From NCBI GenBank assembly GCA_002316315.1, contig DCDG01000022.1, positions 124,001-188,000 on the forward strand: a stretch of 64,000 nt of DNA, written 5' to 3'. Below the pieces are notes generated by a model. The model was given only the letters and a program-made list of their open reading frames with translations, ran no database searches and was not told the origin of the DNA. This DNA is from Candidatus Aminicenantes bacterium UBA1061 (GTDB taxonomy: Bacteria > Acidobacteriota > Aminicenantia > Aminicenantales > Saccharicenantaceae). This document shows positions 51,526-60,101 of the stretch, in pieces. Position 1 is the stretch's first letter, and the number at the start of each line of letters is the position of its first letter. Both the position numbers and the translations under genes were made by a program.

Positions 51526-53390
51526 TGGCAACAACCTTACTGTGGCCAATTATTTTTCCGGCCGTTATGGCCATTATTCTTTTTCTCATTCCGGCCAGAA
51601 TAAAATTAGTACGGGAAGTACTGGCAGTTCTGAGCTCGGTGGTTATGCTGTATTTAGGATTCTCTTTGTTCTTGCTGAAAAACCTCTCCCTGAAAACTAA
51701 TTGGCTCGGGATGGGTATTAATTTTGACTTCCGGCTCTATCAATTTTCAGCTTTCATTCTCCTGGCTCTATCCGGATTCCTGTTTTTGATTGTTCTTTAT
51801 TCAACCATTAAGATGAAGGATCATCCCCGGATCCGTGAATACTATGCTTATGTCTTTTTAGCAGCTGCTTTTTCCAACGGGGCTGTGCTGGCCAACAACT
51901 TTGTCCTTCTTGTCTTTTTCTGGGAAGCAATATTAATCACCACTTATGCTCTGATTACCTTAGGGCTGAAGCCCACCTCTCACCGAACAGCAGTGAAATC
52001 GCTGATTATTGGTGGTCTGTGCGACTTTTCGATGATCATGGGCATTGGTCTGATCTGGGCTTCGACCGGTACACTTACTATGGATCAGGTGCACTTAGAG
52101 CCCTATGGCCTGGCCGCAGCCGCTTTTATCCTGATGATGATCGGGGCTATTGGCAAAGCCGGGGCAATGCCTTTTCACACCTGGATTCCTGATGCTGCCC
52201 TTGATGCTCCAGTCACTTTTATGGCTTTTATGCCGGCTTCCTTTGAAAAGCTTCTGGGCATTTATCTTCTGGCCAGAATCAGCCTGGATTTCTTTGAACT
52301 CAAAGTCGGCAGTCCGATGGCCATGGTTTTGCTGATTATCGGGGCAGCTACTATCGTTCTGGCCGTTTTTATGGCACTTATTCAGAAAGACCTCAAAAAA
52401 CTTTTATCCTTCCACGCCATCAGCCAGGTCGGTTACATGATTCTTGGTATTGGCACAGCCATTCCGATCGGGATTGCTGGTGGCATTTTCCATATGATCA
52501 ACCATGCCATGTATAAAACCGGCTTGTTCCTGAGTGCCGGCTCGGTAGAGCACCGGACAGGAACTACCGAGCTGAAGAAACTCGGTGGTCTGGCCCGGGA
52601 GATGCCCTGGACGGCCTTTGGCTTCAGTGTCTGTGCTCTGGCTATCTCCGGAGTGTGGCCCCTGAATGGTTTTGTCTCCAAAGAAATGGTCTTCCACGGG
52701 GCGCTTGAAACGGGTTACCCGATTTTTGCCATTGCTGCCTGGGTTGGCGCTATTTTTACTTTTGCTTCGTTCCTTAAAGCCGGGCACTCAGTTTTCTTCG
52801 GGCCACGATCAACCGAGGTGCCGAAAACCAGAGAAAGCCAGTGGTCTATCGTCCTTCCTATTTTAATTCTGGCTATTCTTTGCATTACCTTTGGAGTTTA
52901 TAACAAGCTGCCATTGGAGAATTTTATTCAGCCAGTGGTGGCTGGCCACGCTGAGCCTGGACAGCACATTGATCTTGCAGCTGGTGCCCTGAACCTGTTC
53001 ACTCCAATAGCCGGCGTTTCCATGCTGTGCTTGCTCATAGCCCTGGGTCTCCATTTCTATGGCTGGAAACAGGGCGGGAAAAAAGCTTATCTGGCCTCCG
53101 AGCCAATTCATCGTCTGCCAGTCCTGCATCAGCTCTATGACCTGTCTGAAGCCAGATTCTTTGATATCTATGAGCAGGGCGTCAAATTTCTGGCCTGGCT
53201 GTCTAGGATGCTATTTAAGTTTATTGACCGGCCGATTGATTTTATTTATGAAAAAGTCGTGGTCAGCATCGGACGTTTCTTTACAGTGCTTTTCCAGAAG
53301 GCTCATAACGGCCAATATGGCAATTATTTAGCCTGGACCATTGGCGGGCTGATAGTAGTCGTCTGGGTAATACTAAAGTTATTGCAATAG
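51522..53390 (+). CDS. Hydrogenase antiporter-like membrane subunit 2 (NuoL type)
   Basis: The largest of the three antiporter-like subunits (about 622 residues). It carries the family core (VFFWEAILITTYALITLG, IGKAGAMPFHTWIPDAALDA, FHAISQVGYMILGIG) and an extended C-terminal part with amphipathic and membrane helices (GVKFLAWLSRMLFKFIDRP...), comparable to the NuoL lateral arm, although shorter. ATG 51522 overlaps the previous TGA; a TTG four codons earlier also exists. Expected ion-translocating subunit. Confidence 0.86.
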   Translation: MMATTLLWPIIFPAVMAIILFLIPARIKLVREVLAVLSSVVMLYLGFSLFLLKNLSLKTNWLGMGINFDFRLYQFSAFILLALSGFLFLIVLYSTIKMKDHPRIREYYAYVFLAAAFSNGAVLANNFVLLVFFWEAILITTYALITLGLKPTSHRTAVKSLIIGGLCDFSMIMGIGLIWASTGTLTMDQVHLEPYGLAAAAFILMMIGAIGKAGAMPFHTWIPDAALDAPVTFMAFMPASFEKLLGIYLLARISLDFFELKVGSPMAMVLLIIGAATIVLAVFMALIQKDLKKLLSFHAISQVGYMILGIGTAIPIGIAGGIFHMINHAMYKTGLFLSAGSVEHRTGTTELKKLGGLAREMPWTAFGFSVCALAISGVWPLNGFVSKEMVFHGALETGYPIFAIAAWVGAIFTFASFLKAGHSVFFGPRSTEVPKTRESQWSIVLPILILAILCITFGVYNKLPLENFIQPVVAGHAEPGQHIDLAAGALNLFTPIAGVSMLCLLIALGLHFYGWKQGGKKAYLASEPIHRLPVLHQLYDLSEARFFDIYEQGVKFLAWLSRMLFKFIDRPIDFIYEKVVVSIGRFFTVLFQKAHNGQYGNYLAWTIGGLIVVVWVILKLLQ

Positions 53391-53400
53391 AGGAGGAGCA

Positions 53401-54879
53401 GTGGTATTTTCATTTATTTTCATACCGTTATTGATAGCTGCCTGTCTGCCTCTTATTGGCAAAGTTTCAAAAAAAATAATCCCGGATGTTTTAACCAACA
53501 CTACTCTTGCCTTTCTGTTATTAAATTCTATTCTGCTTGTCAAGCCCGTTTTCTCTCGAGGTTCTCTCCTTCAGAACATCAACTGGTTTGGTGAACTTGT
53601 CAATCTGCAAATTGCCCTGGATGGTTTTAGCTTACTTATGTTATTTACCATCTCTCTGGTCAGCCTGTGTATTACACTTTTCTCTATAGATTACCTCAAG
53701 CATTATGGCCACCAGGCCAATTTCTATGCCCTGCTGCTGGTCATGGTGGCTGGCATGAACGGTCTTGTCCTGGTGCCTGATCTCTTTTCCGTTTATCTCT
53801 TTCTCGAAGTTGCTGCGGTCGCTTCTTATGCTCTGGTGGCTTTTGGACTTGGCCCGGAGGAGCTCGAAGCTTCGTTTAAGTATCTGATGTTATCAGTTGT
53901 CGCCTCGGCTTTTATTCTGTTGAGTATTACTGTTATTTTTGGCCTGACCGGTAGCCTTAGCTTTCAGGCTGTAGCCCGGGGCCTGCAGGACCTGAACGCC
54001 AGTCTGGTCCTCGGGGTCTGCTTGGCCTTTTTTATTATGGGTTTCGGGCTGAAGGCCGCACTGGTTCCTTTCCATGCCTGGCTCCCTGATGCCCATCCGT
54101 CGGCACCAGCTCCGATTTCAGCCATGCTGTCCGGCCTGCTGATCAAAGTTTCTGGCATTTATGCCTTATTCAGGATCGTCTACAGTGTCGTTGGCATGAC
54201 ACCGGCTCTGTCTAAGGTTCTGATGGCCATGGGCGCTATCTCTATTGTGGTAGCGGCCCTGCTCGCTCTTGGCCAGAATGACGTTAAAAGAATGCTAGCT
54301 TATTCTTCTATCAGCCAGGTAGGTTATATAATTTTAGGCCTGGCCATAGGTACTCCACTTGGTATTGCCGGTGGTTTGTTCCATCTTTTTAATCATGCCG
54401 TGGCCAAAGGGTTGTTGTTCTTAAATTCCGGCTCCATCCAGCATATTACCGGTACCAGGAATCTTAACGAACTTGGCGGGCTGGGCAAAAAAGTGCCGGT
54501 GACGGCAGGCACCAATTTAATTGGCGCCCTGTCCATTGCCGGTGTGCCGCCACTGGCCGGGTTCTGGAGCAAACTGATCATTATTATCGCCCTCATCCAA
54601 GCTGATCACTTTGGCTATGCCCTGGTCGCCATCCTGGCCAGTATTTTAACCCTCTGGTATTATCTCTTGATTCAAAGGAAAGCTTTCTTTGGCCCTCTTA
54701 ATGATAGGTGGCTCAAAATAAAAGAAGCTCCTTTCTGGATGACCGCGGCCAATGTTATTCTGGCTTTACTCTGCCTGCTGGTTGGCATTTTCTTCAGTCC
54801 TGTTTTCAAGACCTGGATTGCTCCCGCCGCCGATGCTTTAGCCAGGGGTGTGCAGCAGGTTTTGATGTGGGGAATTTAA
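53401..54879 (+). CDS. Hydrogenase antiporter-like membrane subunit 3 (NuoN/NuoM type)
   Basis: A 492-residue antiporter-family protein with about fourteen membrane segments. The acidic residue lies in SVYLFLEVAAVASYALVAFG, the lysine in FGLKAALVPFHAWLPDAHPS, and the later lysine in GQNDVKRMLAYSSISQVGYI. The start is GTG with AGGAGG four bases upstream. Together with the two genes before it the complex would have three antiporter-like channels, as in complex I. Confidence 0.87.
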   Translation: MVFSFIFIPLLIAACLPLIGKVSKKIIPDVLTNTTLAFLLLNSILLVKPVFSRGSLLQNINWFGELVNLQIALDGFSLLMLFTISLVSLCITLFSIDYLKHYGHQANFYALLLVMVAGMNGLVLVPDLFSVYLFLEVAAVASYALVAFGLGPEELEASFKYLMLSVVASAFILLSITVIFGLTGSLSFQAVARGLQDLNASLVLGVCLAFFIMGFGLKAALVPFHAWLPDAHPSAPAPISAMLSGLLIKVSGIYALFRIVYSVVGMTPALSKVLMAMGAISIVVAALLALGQNDVKRMLAYSSISQVGYIILGLAIGTPLGIAGGLFHLFNHAVAKGLLFLNSGSIQHITGTRNLNELGGLGKKVPVTAGTNLIGALSIAGVPPLAGFWSKLIIIIALIQADHFGYALVAILASILTLWYYLLIQRKAFFGPLNDRWLKIKEAPFWMTAANVILALLCLLVGIFFSPVFKTWIAPAADALARGVQQVLMWGI

Positions 54880-54880
54880 A

Positions 54881-55369
54881 ATGATTATCCAAATTATATT
54901 ATTGTCTGGTCTGGTTCTCTTCTCGATCCTGGCCATTTTATTAAAGGACCTCCTCAAATCAGCCCTGTCTCTGGCTGTGGCCAGTTTATTCCTCGGGATT
55001 ATATTTTTCCGTTTAGGTGCTCCTTATGCTGGCGTCTTTGAGATCTCGGTCGTGGCCGGCCTGATCACCGTCCTGTTTGCTCTGACGGTAGCCCTAACCA
55101 GAAAAGACAGCGAGGTGCAGGAGGCCAGGTTGACCAGACTGGTTTTCCCACTGTTTTTTGTCATTTTCCTCATCATCGACGGGCTGGTGATGAAAAGCCT
55201 CCTCCAGCAGGTGCCAGCTCTGCCCACCGGGCCGGAGACTGGCTCGTTTGGAGAGGTGCTGTGGAAAGCCAGAACATTTGATCTGGTGGCCCAGCTGGGA
55301 GTAATTCTGGCTGGCGTTCTGGCCGTCCTGGCTCTATTCAGAAAAAAGGAAGAAGATAAAGATGAGTAA
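54881..55369 (+). CDS. Hydrogenase membrane subunit, NuoJ-like
   Basis: A 162-residue protein with about five membrane segments. The core SLAVASLFLGIIFFRLGAPYAG then EISVVAGLITVLFALTVALT resembles NuoJ, where the glycine-containing helix forms a pi-bulge linking the quinone-side and antiporter modules, and more distantly MrpB/MbhD. The C-terminus is charged (KKEEDKDE). It overlaps the NuoK-like gene by eight bases. Confidence 0.78.
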   Translation: MIIQIILLSGLVLFSILAILLKDLLKSALSLAVASLFLGIIFFRLGAPYAGVFEISVVAGLITVLFALTVALTRKDSEVQEARLTRLVFPLFFVIFLIIDGLVMKSLLQQVPALPTGPETGSFGEVLWKARTFDLVAQLGVILAGVLAVLALFRKKEEDKDE

Positions 55370-55670
55370 TCTATGGTTCTTATATCTTTTCTTTTCAGCC
55401 CTACTGATTTTTACCGGTATTTATTGTCTTTTAACCATGCGCAATTTAATTAAATTGTTCATTGCCGTCGAAGTCATCAGCAAAGGTGTGAGCCTGGTCA
55501 TTATTGCCACCGGAGCAGTCAAAAATTCGATTCTTCTCGCTCAGAGCCTGGCCATTACTTATATCGTGGTGGAAGTCAGCCTGGTGGCTACTGCTCTGGC
55601 ATTGATTATAAATATTTATAAAAAGAATAAGAGTCTGGATGTCCGTTCACTGTCTAAATTGAAGGGATGA
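55362..55670 (+). CDS. Hydrogenase membrane subunit, NuoK/MrpC-like
   Basis: A 102-residue protein with three membrane segments. Two glutamates in the second and third segments are kept (E37 in LFIAVEVISKGVSLV and E71 in TYIVVEVSLVATALAL), matching the residues essential for proton transfer in NuoK. Overlaps its neighbours by a few bases on both sides. Confidence 0.85.
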   Translation: MSNLWFLYLFFSALLIFTGIYCLLTMRNLIKLFIAVEVISKGVSLVIIATGAVKNSILLAQSLAITYIVVEVSLVATALALIINIYKKNKSLDVRSLSKLKG

Positions 55671-56005
55671 TCATGAAAGGCTTAGCTTTTTTAATATCAC
55701 CACCAATAGCTTTTATCTTTTTCCTGGGCATGGCTTATCTGCTGTATGCAGCCGGGAAGGCCATGGCCCCAAAACTGAACCCAACGGGCGGGAAACTCAC
55801 CACCTATGCCTGCGGTGAAGATCTGCCCGGGATGAAAGTCCAGTTCGGATTCAGGCTGTTCTATGTTTTTGCTCTATTTTTTACCATCATGCATGTGGCT
55901 GTGCTGGTAGTCGCAACAATTCCCACCGGTAAAATAGCCCTGTTAGCCATCATTTACTTAGCCTTTATATTTCTGGCCATCCTGGCTCTGATTTCAAGGA
56001 GTTGA
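55667..56005 (+). CDS. Hydrogenase membrane subunit, NuoA-like
   Basis: A 112-residue protein with three membrane segments. Between segments 1 and 2 a loop TTYACGEDLPG matches the YECGxxPxG loop of NuoA, and FYVFALFFTIMHVAVLVVA aligns with the second NuoA segment. The acidic residues of the NuoA DVE motif are missing: HVA stands in their place. A NuoA homologue in a hydrogenase operon points to a complex-I-like interface. ATG 55667 overlaps the preceding stop; ATG 55673 is also possible. Confidence 0.75.
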   Translation: MIMKGLAFLISPPIAFIFFLGMAYLLYAAGKAMAPKLNPTGGKLTTYACGEDLPGMKVQFGFRLFYVFALFFTIMHVAVLVVATIPTGKIALLAIIYLAFIFLAILALISRS

Positions 56006-56011
56006 GTTGAC

Positions 56012-56446
56012 ATGCTGCAAAAATTAACTCAATGGTCACGCCTGAAGTCACCCTGGATATTGCATCTCAATACAGGTGCCTGCAATGCTTGCGATATCGA
56101 GGTGGTGGCAGCGCTGACACCGCGTTTTGATGTCGAACGGTTCGGAATACTGCTGGAAGGCACTCCCAGGCATGCAGATGTGATTATCTGCACCGGGCCG
56201 GCCACCCGCCAGATGAAAGACCGGTTAATCAGGGTTTATGAACAGACACCTGATCCTAAGTTTGTCATGGCCGTTGGGGCCTGTGCCATGTCTGGCTGTG
56301 TCTATCGTGGTGCTTATAATATCATTGGCGGTATCGATCAATTAATTCCTGTCGATGTTTATGTCCCGGGCTGTCCCATCAGACCTGATGCCCTGATCGA
56401 GGGTGTGGTCAAACTTTTAGACAAAATCAAGCAAGGGGCCAAATGA
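56012..56446 (+). CDS. [NiFe] hydrogenase small subunit (group 4, NuoB-like)
   Basis: A 144-residue soluble subunit holding one 4Fe-4S cluster proximal to the active site. Cysteines are C24 and C27 (TGACNACDIE), C91 (GACAMSGC) and C121 (YVPGCPIRPD), the four ligands of the NuoB/EchC/MbhJ family. Its short length, one cluster only, is typical of group 4 hydrogenases and complex I. Confidence 0.92.
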   Translation: MLQKLTQWSRLKSPWILHLNTGACNACDIEVVAALTPRFDVERFGILLEGTPRHADVIICTGPATRQMKDRLIRVYEQTPDPKFVMAVGACAMSGCVYRGAYNIIGGIDQLIPVDVYVPGCPIRPDALIEGVVKLLDKIKQGAK

Positions 56447-56453
56447 GGCAAAG

Positions 56454-56927
56454 ATGAACGACCAGGCTTTAATAGATAAGATCAACGAAGGTTTAAAAGA
56501 TAAAGTGGTGGCCATAACGAATCCTGCTCCCCGGCGTATCTTTTTTAAAGTCACCACCGATAACTTGCTTACGGCGGCAAGCTGGCTAAGGCAGGAACTG
56601 GGCATTACCCACCTATCTACGATCAGCGGGGTGGATCTCGGACAGTCATTTGAACTTCTTTACCATTTTGCCAACGATTATTGCGTCTTGACTCTGCGGA
56701 CAGAAATTCCGCATGAGAAGCCTGTCTTGCCTTCTATCTGCGAAGTTATTCCGGGAGCTATTTTGTATGAGAGGGAATTGCAGGACATGTTCGGGATCGT
56801 TGTTCAAAATATTCCTGATGGCCGCCCACTGGTTTTGCCCGACGACTGGCCGGCTGGAAATTATCCCCTTCGCAAGGACTGGAAATATGAGAGGCCACCA
56901 GAAGTCATTCCGGGAGGCAAGTCATGA
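56454..56927 (+). CDS. Hydrogenase subunit, NuoC-like (30 kDa type)
   Basis: A 157-residue protein of the complex I 30 kDa family. The signature YERELQDMFGIVVQN and the following DGRPLVLPDDWPAGNYPLRK are clear. It docks on the large subunit at the peripheral arm. It lies next to a large-subunit gene that starts within its last codon. Confidence 0.9.
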   Translation: MNDQALIDKINEGLKDKVVAITNPAPRRIFFKVTTDNLLTAASWLRQELGITHLSTISGVDLGQSFELLYHFANDYCVLTLRTEIPHEKPVLPSICEVIPGAILYERELQDMFGIVVQNIPDGRPLVLPDDWPAGNYPLRKDWKYERPPEVIPGGKS

Positions 56928-58126
56928 GTTTTGAAATACCTATTGGCCCGCAGCACCCCGCCCTGAAAGAACCAATTGGCGTCAGGGTAACGGTTGATGG
57001 AGAAATAATCCGTGATGCTGATCTGCACCTCGGCTATAACCACCGGGGAGTAGAAAAGCTGGCTGAACAAAAAAACTGGACCCAGAATATTTATTTAATG
57101 GAAAGAATCTGCGGGATTTGTTCTCATTCCCATGCAACCTGTTATGTTCAGGGAGTGGAGAAGTTAATGGAAATTGAGCCGCCCAAGCGCGGGCTCTTCA
57201 TCAGAATTCTGGTTTCTGAACTAGAAAGGGTCCATAGCCATCTGCTCTGGTTGGGAGTGGCCGGGCATGAAGCGGGCTTTGACAGTTTCTTTATGTACGT
57301 CTGGCGTGACCGGGAAATTGTTATGGATATCCTCGAAACTATTTCCGGCAATCGTGTTCATTATGCTATTAATACTATTGGCGGCGTTCGCCGCGATCTC
57401 GACGAGCTACAAGCCAAGCACATTCTTGATTCACTGGAGGTGCTGAGGCAACGCAGCGAATATTACCAGAAACTGGGAACAACCGAACCAAGTTTTGTAG
57501 CCAGGTTAGCTGGCGTCGGTTATCTATCAAAAGAAGATGCTATTGAGCTCTGCGCCGTCGGGCCAACCCTTCGCGCCTCAGGGGTCCCGATGGATGTCCG
57601 AAAGGACGATCCTTACGCTGTTTATGATGAAGTCCCGTTTGAGGTCTGCACAGCTGACACCTGTGATGTGCTGGGCCGGACAGTGGTTAGAATTAAGGAA
57701 TTGATGCAGAGTTATAACATCATTGAGTATCTTCTGAAGAATCTGCCGGACGGACCCATTGCAGTCCGTGCCCCACGCCGGGCCAAGCCCAACGAAGTGG
57801 TTAGCCGGTATGAAGCGCCGCGTGGTGAAAATATTCACTACATCAAAAGCAACGGCACCGATAAGCCGGAAAGGCTAAAAGTCAGAGCTCCCACCCTGGC
57901 TAACTATGCCGCCACCATTAAAATGCTCAAAAATGGCTTTATTGCTGATGTTCCCCTGATTTTTGCTGCTATTGATCCCTGTATCTGCTGCGCTGAACGG
58001 TCAGTGGCTATAGTGGAGGAAAAGACCCAACAGGAAAGAATTGTTACCATGTCAAGTCTGAGGGAGCTCAATTTAAAAATCACCAATTATCAAGCCAGAA
58101 AGAGGGAAGCAGAATGGCCACTCTGA
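56924..58126 (+). CDS. [NiFe] hydrogenase large subunit (group 4, NuoD-like)
   Basis: A 400-residue catalytic subunit. The first Ni-ligand motif is RICGICSHSH (C63, C66). The second is DPCICCAER (C353, C356) with an extra cysteine at 355. Both pairs are retained, so the Ni-Fe(CN)2CO site should form, unlike in complex I NuoD. A C-terminal extension of about 41 residues follows R359, the place where maturation proteases cut. HPALKEP and NHRGVEKLAE near the start are family features. Reaction: reversible proton reduction to H2 coupled to the membrane arm. Confidence 0.93.
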   Translation: MSFEIPIGPQHPALKEPIGVRVTVDGEIIRDADLHLGYNHRGVEKLAEQKNWTQNIYLMERICGICSHSHATCYVQGVEKLMEIEPPKRGLFIRILVSELERVHSHLLWLGVAGHEAGFDSFFMYVWRDREIVMDILETISGNRVHYAINTIGGVRRDLDELQAKHILDSLEVLRQRSEYYQKLGTTEPSFVARLAGVGYLSKEDAIELCAVGPTLRASGVPMDVRKDDPYAVYDEVPFEVCTADTCDVLGRTVVRIKELMQSYNIIEYLLKNLPDGPIAVRAPRRAKPNEVVSRYEAPRGENIHYIKSNGTDKPERLKVRAPTLANYAATIKMLKNGFIADVPLIFAAIDPCICCAERSVAIVEEKTQQERIVTMSSLRELNLKITNYQARKREAEWPL

Positions 58127-59085
58127 AGACTCTTATTTATCTGATGATTTACCCCGGGCTTCTCTTTATCTTTTTTTATTCTACTTTCGCCGAGTGGTAT
58201 GATCGTAAGCTTTATGCCAGATTTCAGAACCGCATGGGGCCCACCCATACTGGCCGGGCTGGTGTCCTCCAGCCAATCGCCGATTTTATCAAACTGATGT
58301 CGAAAGAGGATATCGTGCCGGAACGGGCCGATCGGGGTCTGTTCAGGGCTTTACCTGCCTTTGGTCTGGCCATCGTCTCTGTCGGCATGCTGCTACTACC
58401 CGTCTGGAATTATACATTGGACAGCCCTTCAGCCACCTCCTTCAGCGGCGATATCGTTGTGTTGCTCTACTTGCTGAGCCTGCCGACTTTCATCTTTTTC
58501 TTAGCCGGCTGGTCTTCCACCAATTTGTTCTCAACGGTTGGAGGAACCAGAGTTTTAACCATGCTGTTTGGCTACGAAGTGCCACTCTTCCTGACCGTCC
58601 TAACTCCGGCCATTCTAGCTAATTCCTGGCGGCTGGCTGAAATTGCTGCCTTCTACCGCCAGCGGCCTCTGCTGGCTCTCCTGAATATACCGGCTTTTCT
58701 TATCGCTCTCATTTGTGTTCAGGCCAAGCTGGAAAGGACACCTTTTGATATCCCTCATGCGGAAACTGAAATTGTCGGCGGGACTTTTACCGAATATTCG
58801 GGCAAGAAACTGGCTCTCTTCCGGTTGATGATGGATGCAGAATTGGTAGTGGCAGCCGGACTCCTGGCAACTGTTTTCCTCGGTGGGTTTCCCGGCGGCC
58901 TCCTGCCTGGTTTAATTAATTTTATCATCAAGACCCTGTTCGTTATTTCTCTTTTATCCTTGCTGAGAGCAACCACTTCCAGAATCAGGGTTGATCAGGT
59001 GATCACACTTTCCTGGAGATACTTAGCCCCGCTGGCTGTTCTTCAGCTTCTCGTTATCATTCTCATTAAGGGGTTAATCTCATGA
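58114..59085 (+). CDS. Hydrogenase membrane subunit, NuoH-like (EchB/HycD/MbhM)
   Basis: A 323-residue protein with about eight membrane segments. The loop RFQNRMGPTHTGRAGVLQPIADFIKLMSKED-type text (two blocks: RFQNRMGPTHTGRAG and LQPIADFIKLMSKED) and the ERTPFDIPHAETEIVGG block with conserved acidic residues mark the NuoH family. It forms the base that joins peripheral and membrane arms. It starts within the last 13 bases of the large-subunit gene. Confidence 0.92.
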   Translation: MATLKTLIYLMIYPGLLFIFFYSTFAEWYDRKLYARFQNRMGPTHTGRAGVLQPIADFIKLMSKEDIVPERADRGLFRALPAFGLAIVSVGMLLLPVWNYTLDSPSATSFSGDIVVLLYLLSLPTFIFFLAGWSSTNLFSTVGGTRVLTMLFGYEVPLFLTVLTPAILANSWRLAEIAAFYRQRPLLALLNIPAFLIALICVQAKLERTPFDIPHAETEIVGGTFTEYSGKKLALFRLMMDAELVVAAGLLATVFLGGFPGGLLPGLINFIIKTLFVISLLSLLRATTSRIRVDQVITLSWRYLAPLAVLQLLVIILIKGLIS

Positions 59086-59477
59086 AGATAGGCGTCTTTA
59101 TACCTGAACTCCTACGGCATCTATTCAAAAAGCCGGCGACGGTAGATTATCCATTTAAGAAGCTTGAGGTCCCGCCCGGTTTTCGTGGTTCACCTTATTT
59201 GCGACCAGAGCTCTGTATTGCCTGCCGGGCCTGTGAACGTGATTGTCCGGCCGAAGCCATAGAGATTACTCTCACCAATGAAGCTGAAAAGAAGTTTAAT
59301 ATGATTATCCATAATGACCGCTGCATCCACTGTGCTCAATGTGTCGATTCCTGTCCGACCGAGGCCATGCAGATGGATAACCTCTTTGAAATTTCTGATT
59401 ATGACCGCCATGATATGAAGAAACAGTGGGATTATGTCCGGGCAGTGGTGAAACCTAAGGCTGAGCCAAAAAGCTAA
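59082..59477 (+). CDS. Hydrogenase ferredoxin subunit, NuoI-like (two 4Fe-4S clusters)
   Basis: A 131-residue protein with two CxxCxxCxxxCP motifs (C45, C48, C51, C55; C81, C84, C87, C91), as in NuoI, EchF and MbhN. It passes electrons between the small subunit and an external donor, probably ferredoxin since no NADH-binding NuoE/F/G genes are present. Last gene of the operon, overlapping the NuoH-like gene by four bases. Confidence 0.92.
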   Translation: MKIGVFIPELLRHLFKKPATVDYPFKKLEVPPGFRGSPYLRPELCIACRACERDCPAEAIEITLTNEAEKKFNMIIHNDRCIHCAQCVDSCPTEAMQMDNLFEISDYDRHDMKKQWDYVRAVVKPKAEPKS

Positions 59478-59493
59478 CCCTGACTGGCCTTAG

Positions 59494-59520
59494 TTGATTT
59501 TTTTTATTCCTTTTTATAAT
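59494..59520 (+). promoter_or_regulatory. Possible promoter of the hydrogenase protease gene
   Basis: A perfect TATAAT (59515-59520) lies 15 bases after TTGATT (59494-59499). The short spacer makes this weak, although the -10 is strong. The gene may also be read through from the hydrogenase operon, 87 bases upstream. Confidence 0.35.
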
Positions 59521-59564
59521 TTGTATTTAGTCTCAATCGTCATACCGGGGGAAGATGAACCTGG

Positions 59565-60083
59565 ATGAAAGAAAGATGGCAAGACCTTTTGCAGGCCGAA
59601 TTAAAAGGGGCTAAGAAGCTGGTAATCCTGGGGACAGGCAATGCCTTAAAGGGAGATGATGCTATTGGGTTACTGGTAGCCAGCCTGCTCGACAGCCATC
59701 TGAACCGTTACCAGAAGAAAAAAGTAAAAATCCTTCGCGCTTATGAAATGATTGAGCTCTATCTGAAGAAGATCAAAAGAATCAAACCAACACATATCAT
59801 TATTGTTGATGCCATAAATATGAAGACCCGTCCGGGCACCATCAGGGTACGCCGCATTAATAGCATTAATGTCAATAACCAGCCAGGTAAACAATTAGTA
59901 GATGGGGTCGGCGACTTTCTGGAAAAATTAGCTTCAGTCTCATCAGCCAAAATTTATCTGGTCAGTATCCAACCAGAAAACCTGGAATTTGGCCACCCCA
60001 TAACTCAAAAAACAAGGCTGTCAGCCAGAAAAATAGCAGATAGCATCAATCAGATCTTTCCTCGAAAACCCTGCCCTGGTTAA
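59565..60083 (+). CDS. Hydrogenase maturation endopeptidase (HycI family)
   Basis: A 172-residue Ni-sensing protease that removes the C-terminal extension of the hydrogenase large subunit. ILGTGNALKGDDAIG (21-35) holds the first metal residue (D32) and HIIIVDAINMKTRPG the second (D82). At the third position, where HycI has His in TTHNMPL, the sequence reads VNNQPGKQ (about 103-110) without a histidine. SIQPENLEFG matches the family. It is next to the hydrogenase operon, so its target is that large subunit. Confidence 0.85.
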   Translation: MKERWQDLLQAELKGAKKLVILGTGNALKGDDAIGLLVASLLDSHLNRYQKKKVKILRAYEMIELYLKKIKRIKPTHIIIVDAINMKTRPGTIRVRRINSINVNNQPGKQLVDGVGDFLEKLASVSSAKIYLVSIQPENLEFGHPITQKTRLSARKIADSINQIFPRKPCPG

Positions 60084-60101
60084 AAGTTTAATGCCTTTTG
60101 A

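Noticed and set aside
50095..59477. Interpretation of the operon as respiratory complex I (nuo)
   Set aside because: The NuoD-like subunit has both Ni-ligand CxxC motifs and a C-terminal extension, a maturation protease is adjacent, and NuoE, F and G are absent.
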